Origin: a virus
Length of the DNA stretch: 32,526 nt
IMG/VR virus record: IMGVR_UViG_3300034200_000013
Coordinates: 1-32,526 of that record
Reading direction: 5' to 3' (one strand)
Below the pieces are notes generated by a model. The model did no database searches. It was given only the letters and a program-made list of their open reading frames with translations, and was not told the origin of the DNA. Numbering within the stretch: the first letter of the stretch is position 1; each line of letters starts with the position of its first letter. Of this stretch, positions 17,224-26,356 are shown piece by piece. The position numbers and the translations under genes were made by a program.

Positions 17224-17414
17224 TGGTACTAGAACATTGGGTGTGGCCTTTTTTTGCTTTGGCTATCGGATTAGTGTTTTACTTTAGTGGAGATGGCTTC
17301 TATCGCTACCCCTGTCAAGACCCAGAGAATTGGGCAGCACTAGAATGCAATCCACCTGTTTGCCTACGTACAAAAAACTGCGCTACTGATTTGACTGGAG
17401 GGGCTGCGCCATGA
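17223..17414 (+). CDS. Cysteine-rich small membrane protein
   Basis: 63 residues when begun at the ATG of 17223, which overlaps the previous stop (TGATG) and has AGGGAG six bases upstream. A longer frame reaches back to 17142 but would be inside the preceding gene. A membrane span at about residues 4-22 (EHWVWPFFALAIGLVFYFSG) is followed by a periplasm-suited tail with four cysteines in a PCQDPENW, ECNPPVC, NCATDL pattern that could form two disulfides. Coupled downstream by ATGA. Function unknown; a spanin-like or superinfection-related role is only possible. Confidence 0.68.
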   Translation: MVLEHWVWPFFALAIGLVFYFSGDGFYRYPCQDPENWAALECNPPVCLRTKNCATDLTGGAAP

Positions 17415-17680
17415 GTAAAACTGATCCAGATTTTCTGGAAGCCAAACTGCGCTACTTTATTGGGGTATCCTTGACCCTGATTCTGGGTGGAAGCATCTTT
17501 ATCATCTTGTACAGCTTGGTTTTTGTTACCCAACCTTTGGGCGAAAGCTCTGAAAATGACCGTGCACTGTTTTCCATCCTTACCCCCATTGCCAGCTTTA
17601 TTACTGGTGCTTTGGGTGGTGTGATGGCTGCAGGCAATAACCGTAAAAAGAACGAAGAGAAAGAGGAGTCGAGCGAATGA
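17411..17680 (+). CDS. Two-span membrane protein, candidate holin
   Basis: 89 residues with two hydrophobic spans, about 15-37 (YFIGVSLTLILGGSIFIILY) and 54-73 (ILTPIASFITGALGGVMAAG). A charged tail, KKNEEKEESSE, follows. Size, topology and position two genes before the endolysin suit a class II-like holin that makes the inner-membrane lesion. No dual-start motif is evident. Its ATG overlaps the previous stop and its own stop overlaps the next ATG. Other small membrane proteins nearby (16367 and 17223) are competing candidates. Confidence 0.6.
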   Translation: MSKTDPDFLEAKLRYFIGVSLTLILGGSIFIILYSLVFVTQPLGESSENDRALFSILTPIASFITGALGGVMAAGNNRKKNEEKEESSE

Positions 17681-17907
17681 TTACCAGAATAATTGGAATG
17701 CTTATTGGCCGTAAGGCGAAAGAAAAAGTAGTTGATGCTGTGCTGGACAAGGTGGACCTGCCTGATCCGGTAGAGAATATCATCAAGGCTGCTGTCACTG
17801 GTAACCCGACAGACTTGCTTGGTGATATGGGCAAAGATATGACTAAGGAAGCTGTGTTGGGTGCAATCACAAAGAAGGCACCAGCTAAGAGAGCAAAGAG
17901 TAAATGA
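17677..17907 (+). CDS. Small basic protein before endolysin
   Basis: 76 residues, ATG overlapping the previous stop, its stop overlapping the endolysin ATG. The N-terminus is amphipathic (MITRIIGMLIGRKAKEKVVD), with helical character through AAVTGNPTDLLGDMG. The C-terminus is very basic (KKAPAKRAKSK). It could associate with membrane or nucleic acid. No family is recognised. Translational coupling on both sides supports a real gene of the lysis module. Confidence 0.6.
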   Translation: MITRIIGMLIGRKAKEKVVDAVLDKVDLPDPVENIIKAAVTGNPTDLLGDMGKDMTKEAVLGAITKKAPAKRAKSK

Positions 17908-18764
17908 GCCTACTGACAGAGGCCCAACTGGCCGTAATGATCCCCACCAATAAAGAAGTTGCAGAGTGGTGTGCTGCCCTGAACGAGATGTTGCCTAAGT
18001 ACAACATTACGACCGACAAGAGAATTGCAGGTTTCATTTCTCAGTGTGCTCACGAGAGCATGGACTTCCGGGTACTACAAGAGAACCTGAACTACAAAGA
18101 AGCCACCCTGCTCAAGGTGTTCCCGAGGTACTTTGGTCCCGGCAAAGAGAATGCCGCTGAGTATGCAGGTAAGCCTGAGAAAATTGCCAACTACGTTTAC
18201 ATGGATAAAAATCGCTCAAAGGCTGGTGCTTTAGGTAATCTAAAGGATGGTGACGGGTGGTTATTTTCTGGAAAAGGTCTGAAGCAAGTTACTGGCCGTG
18301 CAAATACGACTGCCTTCGGCAAGACTGTTGGCATGACTGCTGAAGAAGCTGCTGCTTACCTGTTGACCAAGAAGGGTGCTCTGGAGAGTGCTTTGTGGTT
18401 CTGGAACAGCCGCAATCTGAATGAGGTTGCTGACACTGGCGACGTGACAAGACTGACCAAAATCATTAATGGTGGTGACATTGGTTTGGCTGACCGTCAG
18501 GCTCGTTACGCTAAGGCAATGGCTGCTCTTGGTGGTAAGATTGAAGTCTCCATCAATTCCCAGATTACTGATGCAGTGACTCAAGCTCTGCGTCGTGGTT
18601 CGAAGGGTGACATGGTAAAGAAGATGCAAGCCAAGCTTGGTCTCACTGCTGACGGTGACTTTGGTCCGGGAACTGAAGCTGCTCTGAAGAAGTGGCAGAC
18701 TGCTAACGGATTGACCGCTGATGGTGTGGCTGGACCTAAAACCCTAGCTAAGTTGCTTGGGTAA
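17904..18764 (+). CDS. Endolysin: GH19 chitinase/lysozyme-like plus peptidoglycan-binding domain
   Basis: 286 residues. Residues ~1-210 match GH19-type phage lysozymes: QCAHES at 48-52 with a likely catalytic Glu51, then DGWLFSGKGLKQVTGRANTT near 120-140 and a conserved NGGDIGL loop. Residues ~225-286 form a peptidoglycan-binding type 1 domain (LRRGSKGDMVKKMQAKLGL, DFGPGTEAALKKWQ, GVAGPKTLAKLLG). The enzyme cleaves the glycan backbone of peptidoglycan at the end of infection. No signal peptide is seen, so a holin is needed. The start overlaps the preceding stop (ATGA). The C-terminal binding module is unusual for simple Gram-negative phage lysozymes but known among marine phages. Confidence 0.9.
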   Translation: MSLLTEAQLAVMIPTNKEVAEWCAALNEMLPKYNITTDKRIAGFISQCAHESMDFRVLQENLNYKEATLLKVFPRYFGPGKENAAEYAGKPEKIANYVYMDKNRSKAGALGNLKDGDGWLFSGKGLKQVTGRANTTAFGKTVGMTAEEAAAYLLTKKGALESALWFWNSRNLNEVADTGDVTRLTKIINGGDIGLADRQARYAKAMAALGGKIEVSINSQITDAVTQALRRGSKGDMVKKMQAKLGLTADGDFGPGTEAALKKWQTANGLTADGVAGPKTLAKLLG

Positions 18765-18772
18765 AATAGTAC

Positions 18773-18801
18773 TTGCAAAACTGCAAAGCTTGTAATAATA
18801 T
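18773..18801 (+). promoter_or_regulatory. Sigma70-like promoter before ejection-protein operon
   Basis: TTGCAA (18773-18778) and TAATAT (18796-18801) are separated by 17 bases in an AT-rich 61-base gap, the largest break between genes from 16388 to 26356. Each hexamer matches consensus at 4 of 6. The predicted start near 18808 is about 18 bases before the GTG start, with GGAG between. It would drive the five ejection-protein genes separately from lysis. Confidence 0.4.
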
Positions 18802-18825
18802 AGACGAATAAACTGGAGAGCCTCT

Positions 18826-20643
18826 GTGGATTTCGATACTAATCAAAAATATAGCCTACTCTCTAAGATGGGTTACACTGGTCCCGCAGAAGGTCCAGCC
18901 ATGGAGGCTTTCATTCAATCTAGTCCGGGTGTAGCTGCTCGTATGGGTAAGTTCTCTCGTGCTCTGCAGAAACGTACTAGTGTGAATACTGCTGGTATGG
19001 CTACAGGTGGTACCACTAAAAACCCCGGAACACAGCTTGCAGAAGCAGCTATCCAAAACCCAGCCAGTCTAATTGAAGAGGCAGAGGTAGCTAAGGTTAC
19101 TGAGACTCCCGGAACCATTATTGCTGCTGGTACAGGACAGGTGACCACGCCTACAGTTGCTACCACTGCTGTTACTGCTGATACCACTACTGCTGCTGCA
19201 CCTAAAGTTACTGCTCCTGCTACCATGACTGCGGATACTGTCGCGGATGATGTCTCTAAGGCTGTCAAGGGTGTTAAAGGAGAGCAGGGTACAGTCTCTA
19301 AGGGCGCTCAAGTAACAGCGGCACAACAGACTACAAGTTCTATCTCTGGCATGGAAGCTGCTCAAGGGGAAGCTTTCCTTATGGACAACCCTGTTCAGAG
19401 GGAGCTTGAAAGGGGAGAGCTAGTCTCTGGTAGTGCCGTTGATGCTGCCAAAGTCAATAAGCTGATGAAAAACGTCAAGGCAGCTACAGCCACACCCTCA
19501 GAAAAGGCTACAGTTCAGGGCCAGCTTGAAGGTCTGATGACTCAGTTCGAGGGTGGTAATACACCTGCTTGGGCTGCTGGTGCTATGCGTAATGCTCAGG
19601 CCATGCTATCCCAGAGAGGTCTTGGTGCATCCTCACTTGCTGGTCAGGCAGTTATTCAGGCTGCTATGGAATCTGCACTCCCTATTGCTCAGGCTGATGC
19701 CTCTACCTTTGCTCAGTTTGAATCCCAGAACCTCTCCAACAGACAACAGACTGCTCTCTTTGCCGCTCAGCAACGTGCTGCTTTCTTGCAGATGGACTTC
19801 GATCAGGCTTTCCAGACAAGAGTTCTAAACGCAGCAAAGATTTCTGACATCGCTAACATGAACTTTACTGCAGAACAGAATATCGCTCTGGAGAATAGCC
19901 GTGCAGTAAATACAATGAACCTTGCCAACCTTGATGCTCGTCAGGGTATGGTTATGGCTAAGGCTGCTGCACTTGCAAACCTTGATATGGCAAACTTGAG
20001 CAATCGTCAACAGGCTGCAGTGCAGAACGCTCAGGCTTTCTTGCAGATGGACATGGCTAACTTGGACAACAGACAGCAGGCGACAATGTTCCGTGCTCAG
20101 TCGAATGTTCAGGCTCTCTTTACAGATCAGGCTGCTATCAATGCTGCCCGTCAGTTCAATGCTGCCAGTAAGAACCAGACTGACCAGTTCTTTGCTGACC
20201 TTGGTTCTCGTGTGTCTATGTTCAATTCAGAACAGAAGAATGCTATGGCCCAGTTCAATGCTGGGGAGAAGAATGCCACCTCTCGTTTTAACGCTCAGCT
20301 TGAAGCCCAGAGAAAACAGTTCAACGCTTCAAACTCTTTGATTATCGCACAGGCCAATGCCAAGTGGAGACAAGAGATTGTTACCACTAACACTGCTGCA
20401 CAGAACGAATCTAATCTTGAATTTGCAAAAAGCATGAATGGTATGACTGCAAAGGCTATGGATGAAATTTGGCAAAGGGAAAGAGATGTGCTGTCGTATG
20501 CTTGGAACTCTCTTGAGAGGGAAGAGGACAGAGCTTTGGAAGTCCTCCTTGCAGATAAGAAAGATGCACTAACTAAGTGGGAAGAGAACCAAAAAGAAAA
20601 AGAAGCTAGGACGGCCCTTCTTTGGGACTGGATTACCGGCTAA
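18826..20643 (+). CDS. Repetitive helical internal virion protein
   Basis: 605 residues from GTG at 18826 with GGAGAG upstream. The N-terminal ~60 residues are followed by a Thr/Ala-rich linker (about 80-160). From about 240 onward the protein is Ala/Gln/Asn-rich and helical. It repeats units such as NLSNRQQTALFAAQQRAAFL, MANLSNRQQAAVQNAQAFL and MANLDNRQQATMFRAQS at about 300-440, then QFNAASKNQ, QFNAGEKNA and RFNAQLEAQ variants to ~510. Elongated helical proteins of this sort occur next to transglycosylase-bearing ejection proteins in marine podovirus-like phages. A DNA-ejectosome role is inferred from position and composition. There is no cysteine or membrane span. Confidence 0.72.
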   Translation: MDFDTNQKYSLLSKMGYTGPAEGPAMEAFIQSSPGVAARMGKFSRALQKRTSVNTAGMATGGTTKNPGTQLAEAAIQNPASLIEEAEVAKVTETPGTIIAAGTGQVTTPTVATTAVTADTTTAAAPKVTAPATMTADTVADDVSKAVKGVKGEQGTVSKGAQVTAAQQTTSSISGMEAAQGEAFLMDNPVQRELERGELVSGSAVDAAKVNKLMKNVKAATATPSEKATVQGQLEGLMTQFEGGNTPAWAAGAMRNAQAMLSQRGLGASSLAGQAVIQAAMESALPIAQADASTFAQFESQNLSNRQQTALFAAQQRAAFLQMDFDQAFQTRVLNAAKISDIANMNFTAEQNIALENSRAVNTMNLANLDARQGMVMAKAAALANLDMANLSNRQQAAVQNAQAFLQMDMANLDNRQQATMFRAQSNVQALFTDQAAINAARQFNAASKNQTDQFFADLGSRVSMFNSEQKNAMAQFNAGEKNATSRFNAQLEAQRKQFNASNSLIIAQANAKWRQEIVTTNTAAQNESNLEFAKSMNGMTAKAMDEIWQRERDVLSYAWNSLEREEDRALEVLLADKKDALTKWEENQKEKEARTALLWDWITG

Positions 20644-20656
20644 AAGGAATTAAAAC

Positions 20657-21376
20657 ATGGACTACACGCAGAACTATTTCAATGTTGCAAACAAAGCAGA
20701 GGAAATCCGTAGTATGGCTTCTGTAGGGAGGTCTGGAACTCGTGGCTTGGCTACCAGAGATGTTGTCACTGCTGGCGATGTATATGAGGGTTATGACGCG
20801 CTGATTGCCAGATATTTTACAGATACTCAAGACCTTTTTTCAAGTGTCATGGAAGAGAAAAAGAAAAGGGCAGAGGATATTCAATCTTATCTTGATGTGC
20901 CAAAAAGCTCTCCTTTCCCTATGAGGAATCCTGAGAACTGGAAAGATGCGCCACTTCTGAGTGAAATCACTACGGAAGTTACTGATGAAAATGTTCGACT
21001 GATCCTTGAAACAATCAAGACCAGAGAGTCCAGTGGTGACTATCGTGTTCAGAATGAAAAAGGTTCTGCCTCAGGTGGATATCAGTTTATCGACGATACT
21101 TGGAGAGCCGTGACTAGTAAGTATGGGATCGGTACAGAATACAAGTCAGCTAAAGAAGCTCCCCCTGAGGTCCAAGACCTTGTAGCCGCAGCCTATGTCA
21201 AAGATATTCTGGCAGAGAACAACAACGATATTACAAAAGTCCCTGTTGTGTGGTATACTGGCAATGCTCGTGGGGAAATGAGTGAAAAGGCTCTTGCAGT
21301 CAACAATTATCTGACCCCTGCCGAGTATCAAAATAACTGGATGAGAACCTTCAACAAAATTTCTGGTGGCGTATAA
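20657..21376 (+). CDS. Virion-associated lytic transglycosylase-like internal protein
   Basis: 239 residues with AAGGA before the ATG. After a helical N-terminus, residues ~112-239 resemble a lysozyme-like/SLT domain: LETIKTRESSGDYRVQNEKG with the likely catalytic Glu in RESSGDY, then ASGGYQFIDDTW, then KVPVVWYTGNARGEMS. Such domains locally cut peptidoglycan during DNA injection, like T7 gp16. It differs from the GH19 endolysin in fold and operon, and lies among ejection proteins. The stop overlaps the next ATG (TAATG). Family call from motif; activity inferred. Confidence 0.78.
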   Translation: MDYTQNYFNVANKAEEIRSMASVGRSGTRGLATRDVVTAGDVYEGYDALIARYFTDTQDLFSSVMEEKKKRAEDIQSYLDVPKSSPFPMRNPENWKDAPLLSEITTEVTDENVRLILETIKTRESSGDYRVQNEKGSASGGYQFIDDTWRAVTSKYGIGTEYKSAKEAPPEVQDLVAAAYVKDILAENNNDITKVPVVWYTGNARGEMSEKALAVNNYLTPAEYQNNWMRTFNKISGGV

Positions 21377-21888
21377 TGCAATCACTTAGCGGACCTATCC
21401 CCGGCCAATCCCTGACGACAGAACCTAAAGGCTTCCCTTGGGAACGGCCACCAGAGATTTCTGACCCAGAAGCAGCCCTTCAAATGCACCTGACAAAGAT
21501 GTCTGATCCCAAGAGACTTCGTATAGCTCTTGATCTGCTTGAGCTTGATGGACTTGATATTAAGACTGTGGTGCAAGGGCGTCTTCGTGGTGCCGTTGCA
21601 CAGGGTATGCACTCTATTGATGTCGCACTTATTATTGCCCCTGTCATACACGAGTTTATTAAGCAAGCTGCTGCGGCTGCAGGCATTGAGGCAGATGATG
21701 GGTTTGAAGACAAGGTTGCAGAAGAAAATTACCGTAAGGCTAGGGTTGTTGGCCTGACATCTAAAGAATTTGAAGAGCTTGGTGGGAGAAGCCCTAAGAC
21801 AGTTGCAAAAGAGTCTATGGAAATCCCCGAAACTCCAAAAGAAAAGACAACCCCACGTAAAGGGTTCATGGCTCGGGAGGACATCTAA
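21376..21888 (+). CDS. Internal virion protein with PIPGQSLT N-terminal motif
   Basis: 170 residues; start and stop overlap both neighbours (TAATG each). The opening LSGPIPGQSLTTEPKGFPWE with RPPEISDPE is a conserved pattern I recall in marine phage structural proteins, some of them encoded near internal proteins. Residues ~30-110 are helical (IALDLLELDGLDIKTVVQGR). The C-terminus is charged and Lys/Pro-rich (ETPKEKTTPRKGFM). No enzyme motif or membrane span. Role in the ejection complex is inferred from operon position. Confidence 0.68.
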   Translation: MQSLSGPIPGQSLTTEPKGFPWERPPEISDPEAALQMHLTKMSDPKRLRIALDLLELDGLDIKTVVQGRLRGAVAQGMHSIDVALIIAPVIHEFIKQAAAAAGIEADDGFEDKVAEENYRKARVVGLTSKEFEELGGRSPKTVAKESMEIPETPKEKTTPRKGFMAREDI

Positions 21889-22934
21889 TGGGTGTTTGGC
21901 AAGGTATCTATCAGGCACATCTGAATATCAAAGAACGTAAGATGCGTGAGCAGGAGCTTGAAGAGGTTCGTAAAGAAAAGGAAGCAACCCGTAAAGAGGC
22001 CAGAGAACTCTTCAATTTGGAAATCTTGGAGCGTCGTAAGGACACCTTGATTGGGTTTTTGACTGAGTCGGAAAAAGAGAAGAAGGCTCAAAAGGCTCAA
22101 GTTGCTCTGGCTGTTGGCCTCGGTGTCACAAAAGATACTGCCACAGCATTACAACAGAGTGGACAGTTGGGATTTTTCCTTGACCAGTATGAGAAGAACA
22201 AGAAAGTTGATCCCGAGTTTGTAAAAGACCTCAACACCTTTGTCTCTAGCAAGCTGAAAGAAGTGGGTGGCGATGCAATCTCCAAGGCAATGGTACTTGG
22301 TGTCTCTACTGAGAGAGATGTTGCAGACCCTGCGCAATCAACTCTTGCCATGGTGGAAGCCATCTACGGGGCTACTTCGTCTGAGCAACTAGATGAAGTC
22401 AGTCGGAAACTCTACGACACAGACACTGCAACTGGTATCGCCCCATTTAGGTTGGACTTCAGCTACGCATCTGGTGCAGAAGAGACTGAGACCAAGAACA
22501 TCGGTTCCGAGATTGCAAGAAAACTTCAACCTTTCTTCACAGACTCTTTCATTCAGAACCCTGAAACAGGTGAAGTTACCATCTCTCAGAATGCAGATAG
22601 GAGTGTTGCAGAGTTGTTCAGTCTGGCAGAAGAACGTGCAAGAGACATGGCTTTTGGTCCCACCAGAAGTTTTACTCCTACAGATGCAGCAGCAACTGTC
22701 GCAAAAAATATCCAGACTGCAGTAACTACCGCTAAGACTGCTGGTGCAAAAGACCTAGTGACCAACTTCGATGCCGTTATGCTGGACCCTGTGACCTTTG
22801 CTACGAAATATGTGCCTACCCCTGTGGTGGAGATTCCAGAACCTGCGGGTCAGCAAGTAGAGCAAGCTGGGGATGATCTTGGTGACTCCTACTTTAGTAT
22901 CATCGAAGAAGAAGAGAAAAAGAGAATCAAATAA
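21888..22934 (+). CDS. Helical internal virion (ejection) protein
   Basis: 348 residues. The N-terminal ~65 residues form a strongly charged likely coiled coil (REQELEEVRKEKEATRKEAR). The centre is helical with short hydrophobic patches, and the last ~35 residues are acidic (DSYFSIIEEEEKKRIK). No catalytic or membrane segments are evident. Start and stop are coupled to neighbours through TAATG. By order it would correspond to a middle ejection protein, comparable in place to T7 gp15, but no sequence relation was tested. Confidence 0.65.
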   Translation: MGVWQGIYQAHLNIKERKMREQELEEVRKEKEATRKEARELFNLEILERRKDTLIGFLTESEKEKKAQKAQVALAVGLGVTKDTATALQQSGQLGFFLDQYEKNKKVDPEFVKDLNTFVSSKLKEVGGDAISKAMVLGVSTERDVADPAQSTLAMVEAIYGATSSEQLDEVSRKLYDTDTATGIAPFRLDFSYASGAEETETKNIGSEIARKLQPFFTDSFIQNPETGEVTISQNADRSVAELFSLAEERARDMAFGPTRSFTPTDAAATVAKNIQTAVTTAKTAGAKDLVTNFDAVMLDPVTFATKYVPTPVVEIPEPAGQQVEQAGDDLGDSYFSIIEEEEKKRIK

Positions 22935-25900
22935 TGGGCAGCTACCTCGAAGAAGTGGACGGCAAGTACCTTACTGATTTTACCAGTAACCCAGAGTTTC
23001 AAAGAGACCTTGTAAGGTTCTTCCGTGGCTCTCGCTATGGGATGACTGCTGAGGAGATGAAGGAGCTTGGGGCAGAGGGTTTGACAGAGAAGTTTGTCGA
23101 ACACATGCGATGGCAAGACACTAACGAACTCACTGCCCTCAAAGACTACAACTATGTACAACAAGAAGACATCCCTTCCGAGGAACTGGAATCCTTTGGT
23201 AAGTTGATGATGGCATATGATAGGGCCGAGGGTGGTGGCACAGGGAAGCTCTCTGGTGCATGGGACTATCTGTCTGCCTTTGCTACCTCTCCCAGCACCC
23301 TTGCTACTGTAGGCACTGCTGGTTGGGGCATTGGCTCTAAACTTGCTACGAAGGCATCTGGTAAGGCTGCACAGCTTGCAATGCGTCAGACCATTTCTGA
23401 CCTTGTTCGTAAGGGTGTTGCTACCAGTGCTGTAAAAGATCAGGTTGTAGGTACAGTCGGTAGACAAGCTATTAAGGGTGGGGTCACATCCGCTGTAGTA
23501 GAAGGCGCTCTTGGTGCTGGTCAGGCTGGCCTGCAGGGGGAGACACGTGAGGTTGCCGCTGGGATTGAGTACACCACTGGAGACTTGCTGCGTGATGGTG
23601 TTATTTCCGCCACTATTGGTGGTGCTCTCGGTTCTGGTGTACGTGCTCTGGATACAAAGACCCAACGTGCTGTTGTGGACAGGATTATCTCGCGGGATGC
23701 CTCTGCTACAGTAAGGAAGCAAGCAGGTAATGAGGCTGCAAAAGAGACCCTCTCTGCGGTAAGCCCAGACAAAGCCTCTAGTGCTGCTGATCGTGCTGTA
23801 ACCGCTGCCCTGAACTTGCAGGCACGTTTTGATGGTGTGCAGCTTGATCCTCTTGATCCTAAATTGGTCGAGAAAGGTAACCTGCTCAAGAAAGAAGTCC
23901 TCTCTGGGAGCGTTGACAGGCTTGTTACTGCTAACCTCTCCATAGACACCCTGAGAAGCATCACTGCTGCTACCATTGAGATTTCTGAGAACCTGAACGT
24001 CAACCCTAATGAGCGTATCTCTTCTGCCGTTGCAAGGGGTATCAGAGAGGGTAGGATTGACAGTGGGTATCTTAGCTCCCTGCGTGACAAGTACAACCTA
24101 ACAAAAGAACAGACCTCTTACATCTTCTTGGCTGATCTCTCTCAGGCTGGTAAGACCTTGGCAGAGGCAAGCTACATCAGCAAGTCTCAGGGTCGTAAGG
24201 CTGCGAAAGAGACTGCTAAGAAGGGTGTAGAGGCGACGACAAGCGATCTAGATTTCTTGGCTGAGAATGGTCTTGAAACTCTGGCTGATGCTGAACTTCG
24301 TAAGGCTGCTGCAAGCGTATATAAGGGTAAGGGTAACCCTGTCTACCGTGCACTGCAGGATGCGGACGCTATCCGTATTGCCTTTATGACATCTCAGCTT
24401 GGTACCACTGCGGCAAACACCATCACCTCCACAGGTAACCTCATCATCGACATGTCCGACCAATTCTGGAAGAACGTGGCCAATGTGACTCTTGGGAAGC
24501 AGGCTGGTGATACTGTTCAACGTCGTTGGCTTGGTGGCACTCTCTCCACGATCAAGGGTCTGTCTTGGAACAAAGAGGATGCTAGACTGTTCAGAGAAGT
24601 GTTCTTGGAAGAACAACCAGAGCAATATTCTCAACTGTTCTATGAAGCATCTCGTGCAGAAGTGGCCTCTGAAAGCACCTCTCGTATGGCTGGTGTGAGC
24701 CGTGGTGTCAACATCCTTAACTCCACTATCGACTCTGTGTTCAAGCAGGCTACTCTCTATTCCAGTGTAGACAGACAGTTGCAGGAACTTGCTGATCCTG
24801 CTCTGGGTCTGAACCTTGGGGAGTTCCTAGACAAGAAGCTCCCTCTGGACAATCTCCCAGAAGGTGTCTTGGCCAAGGCCACTGATGATGCCCGCAGGTT
24901 CACTTTCCAACGCTCTTACAGGGGTGACAAGTCTGCATTTGGTACGGTAGCTCAGAGTGTCATTGATGCTCACCACAAGCTTCCTTTCGTCGTCTCTGCA
25001 GGTGCAGGTATCCCCTTCCCAAGATACATCGCCAACCATCTTGAACACATCAATGACTATACCCCCATTGGTATCGTTACTGGTGGTTTGAACAGATACG
25101 ATGATACTGTGTTTGGTGATTTCAACAAGACAGGTCAGGATCGTTTTGCAAGACAAATGACAGGTGCCTCTCTCTTCATGCTGGGTGCATACACTGCTGC
25201 ATCCACAGATGGTACTGTTGACTACGATAAGATGCAGACAGATACTGGTGTTGTCGATCTGAGCCGTACTGCTGGTCCTTGGTTGATGAACCTGTATCTG
25301 GGTGATCTTTATTATCGTTGGAAGAATGATCTGCCTACAGATAAAGTTCTCAGCACCATGATGGACATCTCTATTGGTCAGACTGATCTTGGTATCTCTG
25401 CACCGTTGCTTGTGGAGATTGGGAAGAGTTACGATGAAGGCAGAGTGACCCTTGGTCTTGCTAGGTCTCTGGGTGACGTTGCTGCTACCTTTACATACCC
25501 TCTGACCCCTACCAGAGACTTCTTGGGACAGGTTAATCCTGACTTGGTTACAACCCCTTACACGAGAGAAGTGTTTGGTGGTAGCCTCGAAGAGCCTGAG
25601 ATTTTTGGTGAAGGTAATTATCTGGATGAAATGCTCCGTAGGGCCACACGCTTCTTGCCCGAGGTAGACTTTGTTCAGTATGCTCAGAGTTACAACGGCA
25701 AGACTTCTATCCCGTACTACAGCCCCTTTAGCTCTACTCCTATCGGTGCTCTTGATCCGCTCTCCAAACAACTTGGTATGCAGTCTTCGAGAAAGCCTAA
25801 CGAACTGCAGAAAGAGATCAGCCGTATGGGGCTGAAAGAGTTTGAACTCTATGGCAGTAAGACTGTTGAGAACCCTGCGGTAGATGTTTTTGTCAGAGAA

Positions 25901-26356
25901 ATGTTGGGGAAGAACCTACCTCAGAAGTTCTTCGCTTGGAAAGAGCAAGTCAAGCATGGTGGTAGGTTTGCAGATCAGACCTATGATGAGATCGAAGACA
26001 ACAACATTAAACGGTTCTTGTTGGAAGAGTTCATCAAGAGTGAGATCACTGCCGCTAAAGAACAAGCATCCGCTGGGTTTGAGAACCTCTTGCAAGAGAG
26101 ACCCAAAGTAGCTGCAGGCTACATCCGTAACCTGTACGTTATCTCTGAAAGACAGGCTATCACGGACTCTGGCGACAAAGGTGTTTATGACACTGCTGTG
26201 AGTACTTTCACTCAGGGTAACTTTGCCAATGCTGCAGACTACCTTGGAGATTCTGATAGTATCCTTGAAGAGCTTCTTCGAAGACAAGAGATTATGACTT
26301 GGTCTAAGAAGATGAGCACAGGGTTTGTAGGTTTCCCAAAGGAACGCATTGAATAG
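22934..26356 (+). CDS. Large ejection / internal virion protein
   Basis: 1140 residues, ATG overlapping the previous stop; last gene of the structural block. After ~90 helical residues there is a Gly/Ala-rich, moderately hydrophobic stretch at ~105-240 (FATSPSTLATVGTAGWGIGS, GVTSAVVEGALGAGQAGLQG, GVISATIGGALGSGVRALD). This suits membrane insertion during DNA ejection. The rest is a long helical body with several Trp/Tyr-rich parts (GPWLMNLYLGDLYYRWKNDL) and no recognisable hydrolase motif; the muramidase function is carried by the smaller 20657 gene. The size and final position resemble T7 gp16-type proteins. Function inferred. Confidence 0.72.
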   Translation: MGSYLEEVDGKYLTDFTSNPEFQRDLVRFFRGSRYGMTAEEMKELGAEGLTEKFVEHMRWQDTNELTALKDYNYVQQEDIPSEELESFGKLMMAYDRAEGGGTGKLSGAWDYLSAFATSPSTLATVGTAGWGIGSKLATKASGKAAQLAMRQTISDLVRKGVATSAVKDQVVGTVGRQAIKGGVTSAVVEGALGAGQAGLQGETREVAAGIEYTTGDLLRDGVISATIGGALGSGVRALDTKTQRAVVDRIISRDASATVRKQAGNEAAKETLSAVSPDKASSAADRAVTAALNLQARFDGVQLDPLDPKLVEKGNLLKKEVLSGSVDRLVTANLSIDTLRSITAATIEISENLNVNPNERISSAVARGIREGRIDSGYLSSLRDKYNLTKEQTSYIFLADLSQAGKTLAEASYISKSQGRKAAKETAKKGVEATTSDLDFLAENGLETLADAELRKAAASVYKGKGNPVYRALQDADAIRIAFMTSQLGTTAANTITSTGNLIIDMSDQFWKNVANVTLGKQAGDTVQRRWLGGTLSTIKGLSWNKEDARLFREVFLEEQPEQYSQLFYEASRAEVASESTSRMAGVSRGVNILNSTIDSVFKQATLYSSVDRQLQELADPALGLNLGEFLDKKLPLDNLPEGVLAKATDDARRFTFQRSYRGDKSAFGTVAQSVIDAHHKLPFVVSAGAGIPFPRYIANHLEHINDYTPIGIVTGGLNRYDDTVFGDFNKTGQDRFARQMTGASLFMLGAYTAASTDGTVDYDKMQTDTGVVDLSRTAGPWLMNLYLGDLYYRWKNDLPTDKVLSTMMDISIGQTDLGISAPLLVEIGKSYDEGRVTLGLARSLGDVAATFTYPLTPTRDFLGQVNPDLVTTPYTREVFGGSLEEPEIFGEGNYLDEMLRRATRFLPEVDFVQYAQSYNGKTSIPYYSPFSSTPIGALDPLSKQLGMQSSRKPNELQKEISRMGLKEFELYGSKTVENPAVDVFVREMLGKNLPQKFFAWKEQVKHGGRFADQTYDEIEDNNIKRFLLEEFIKSEITAAKEQASAGFENLLQERPKVAAGYIRNLYVISERQAITDSGDKGVYDTAVSTFTQGNFANAADYLGDSDSILEELLRRQEIMTWSKKMSTGFVGFPKERIE

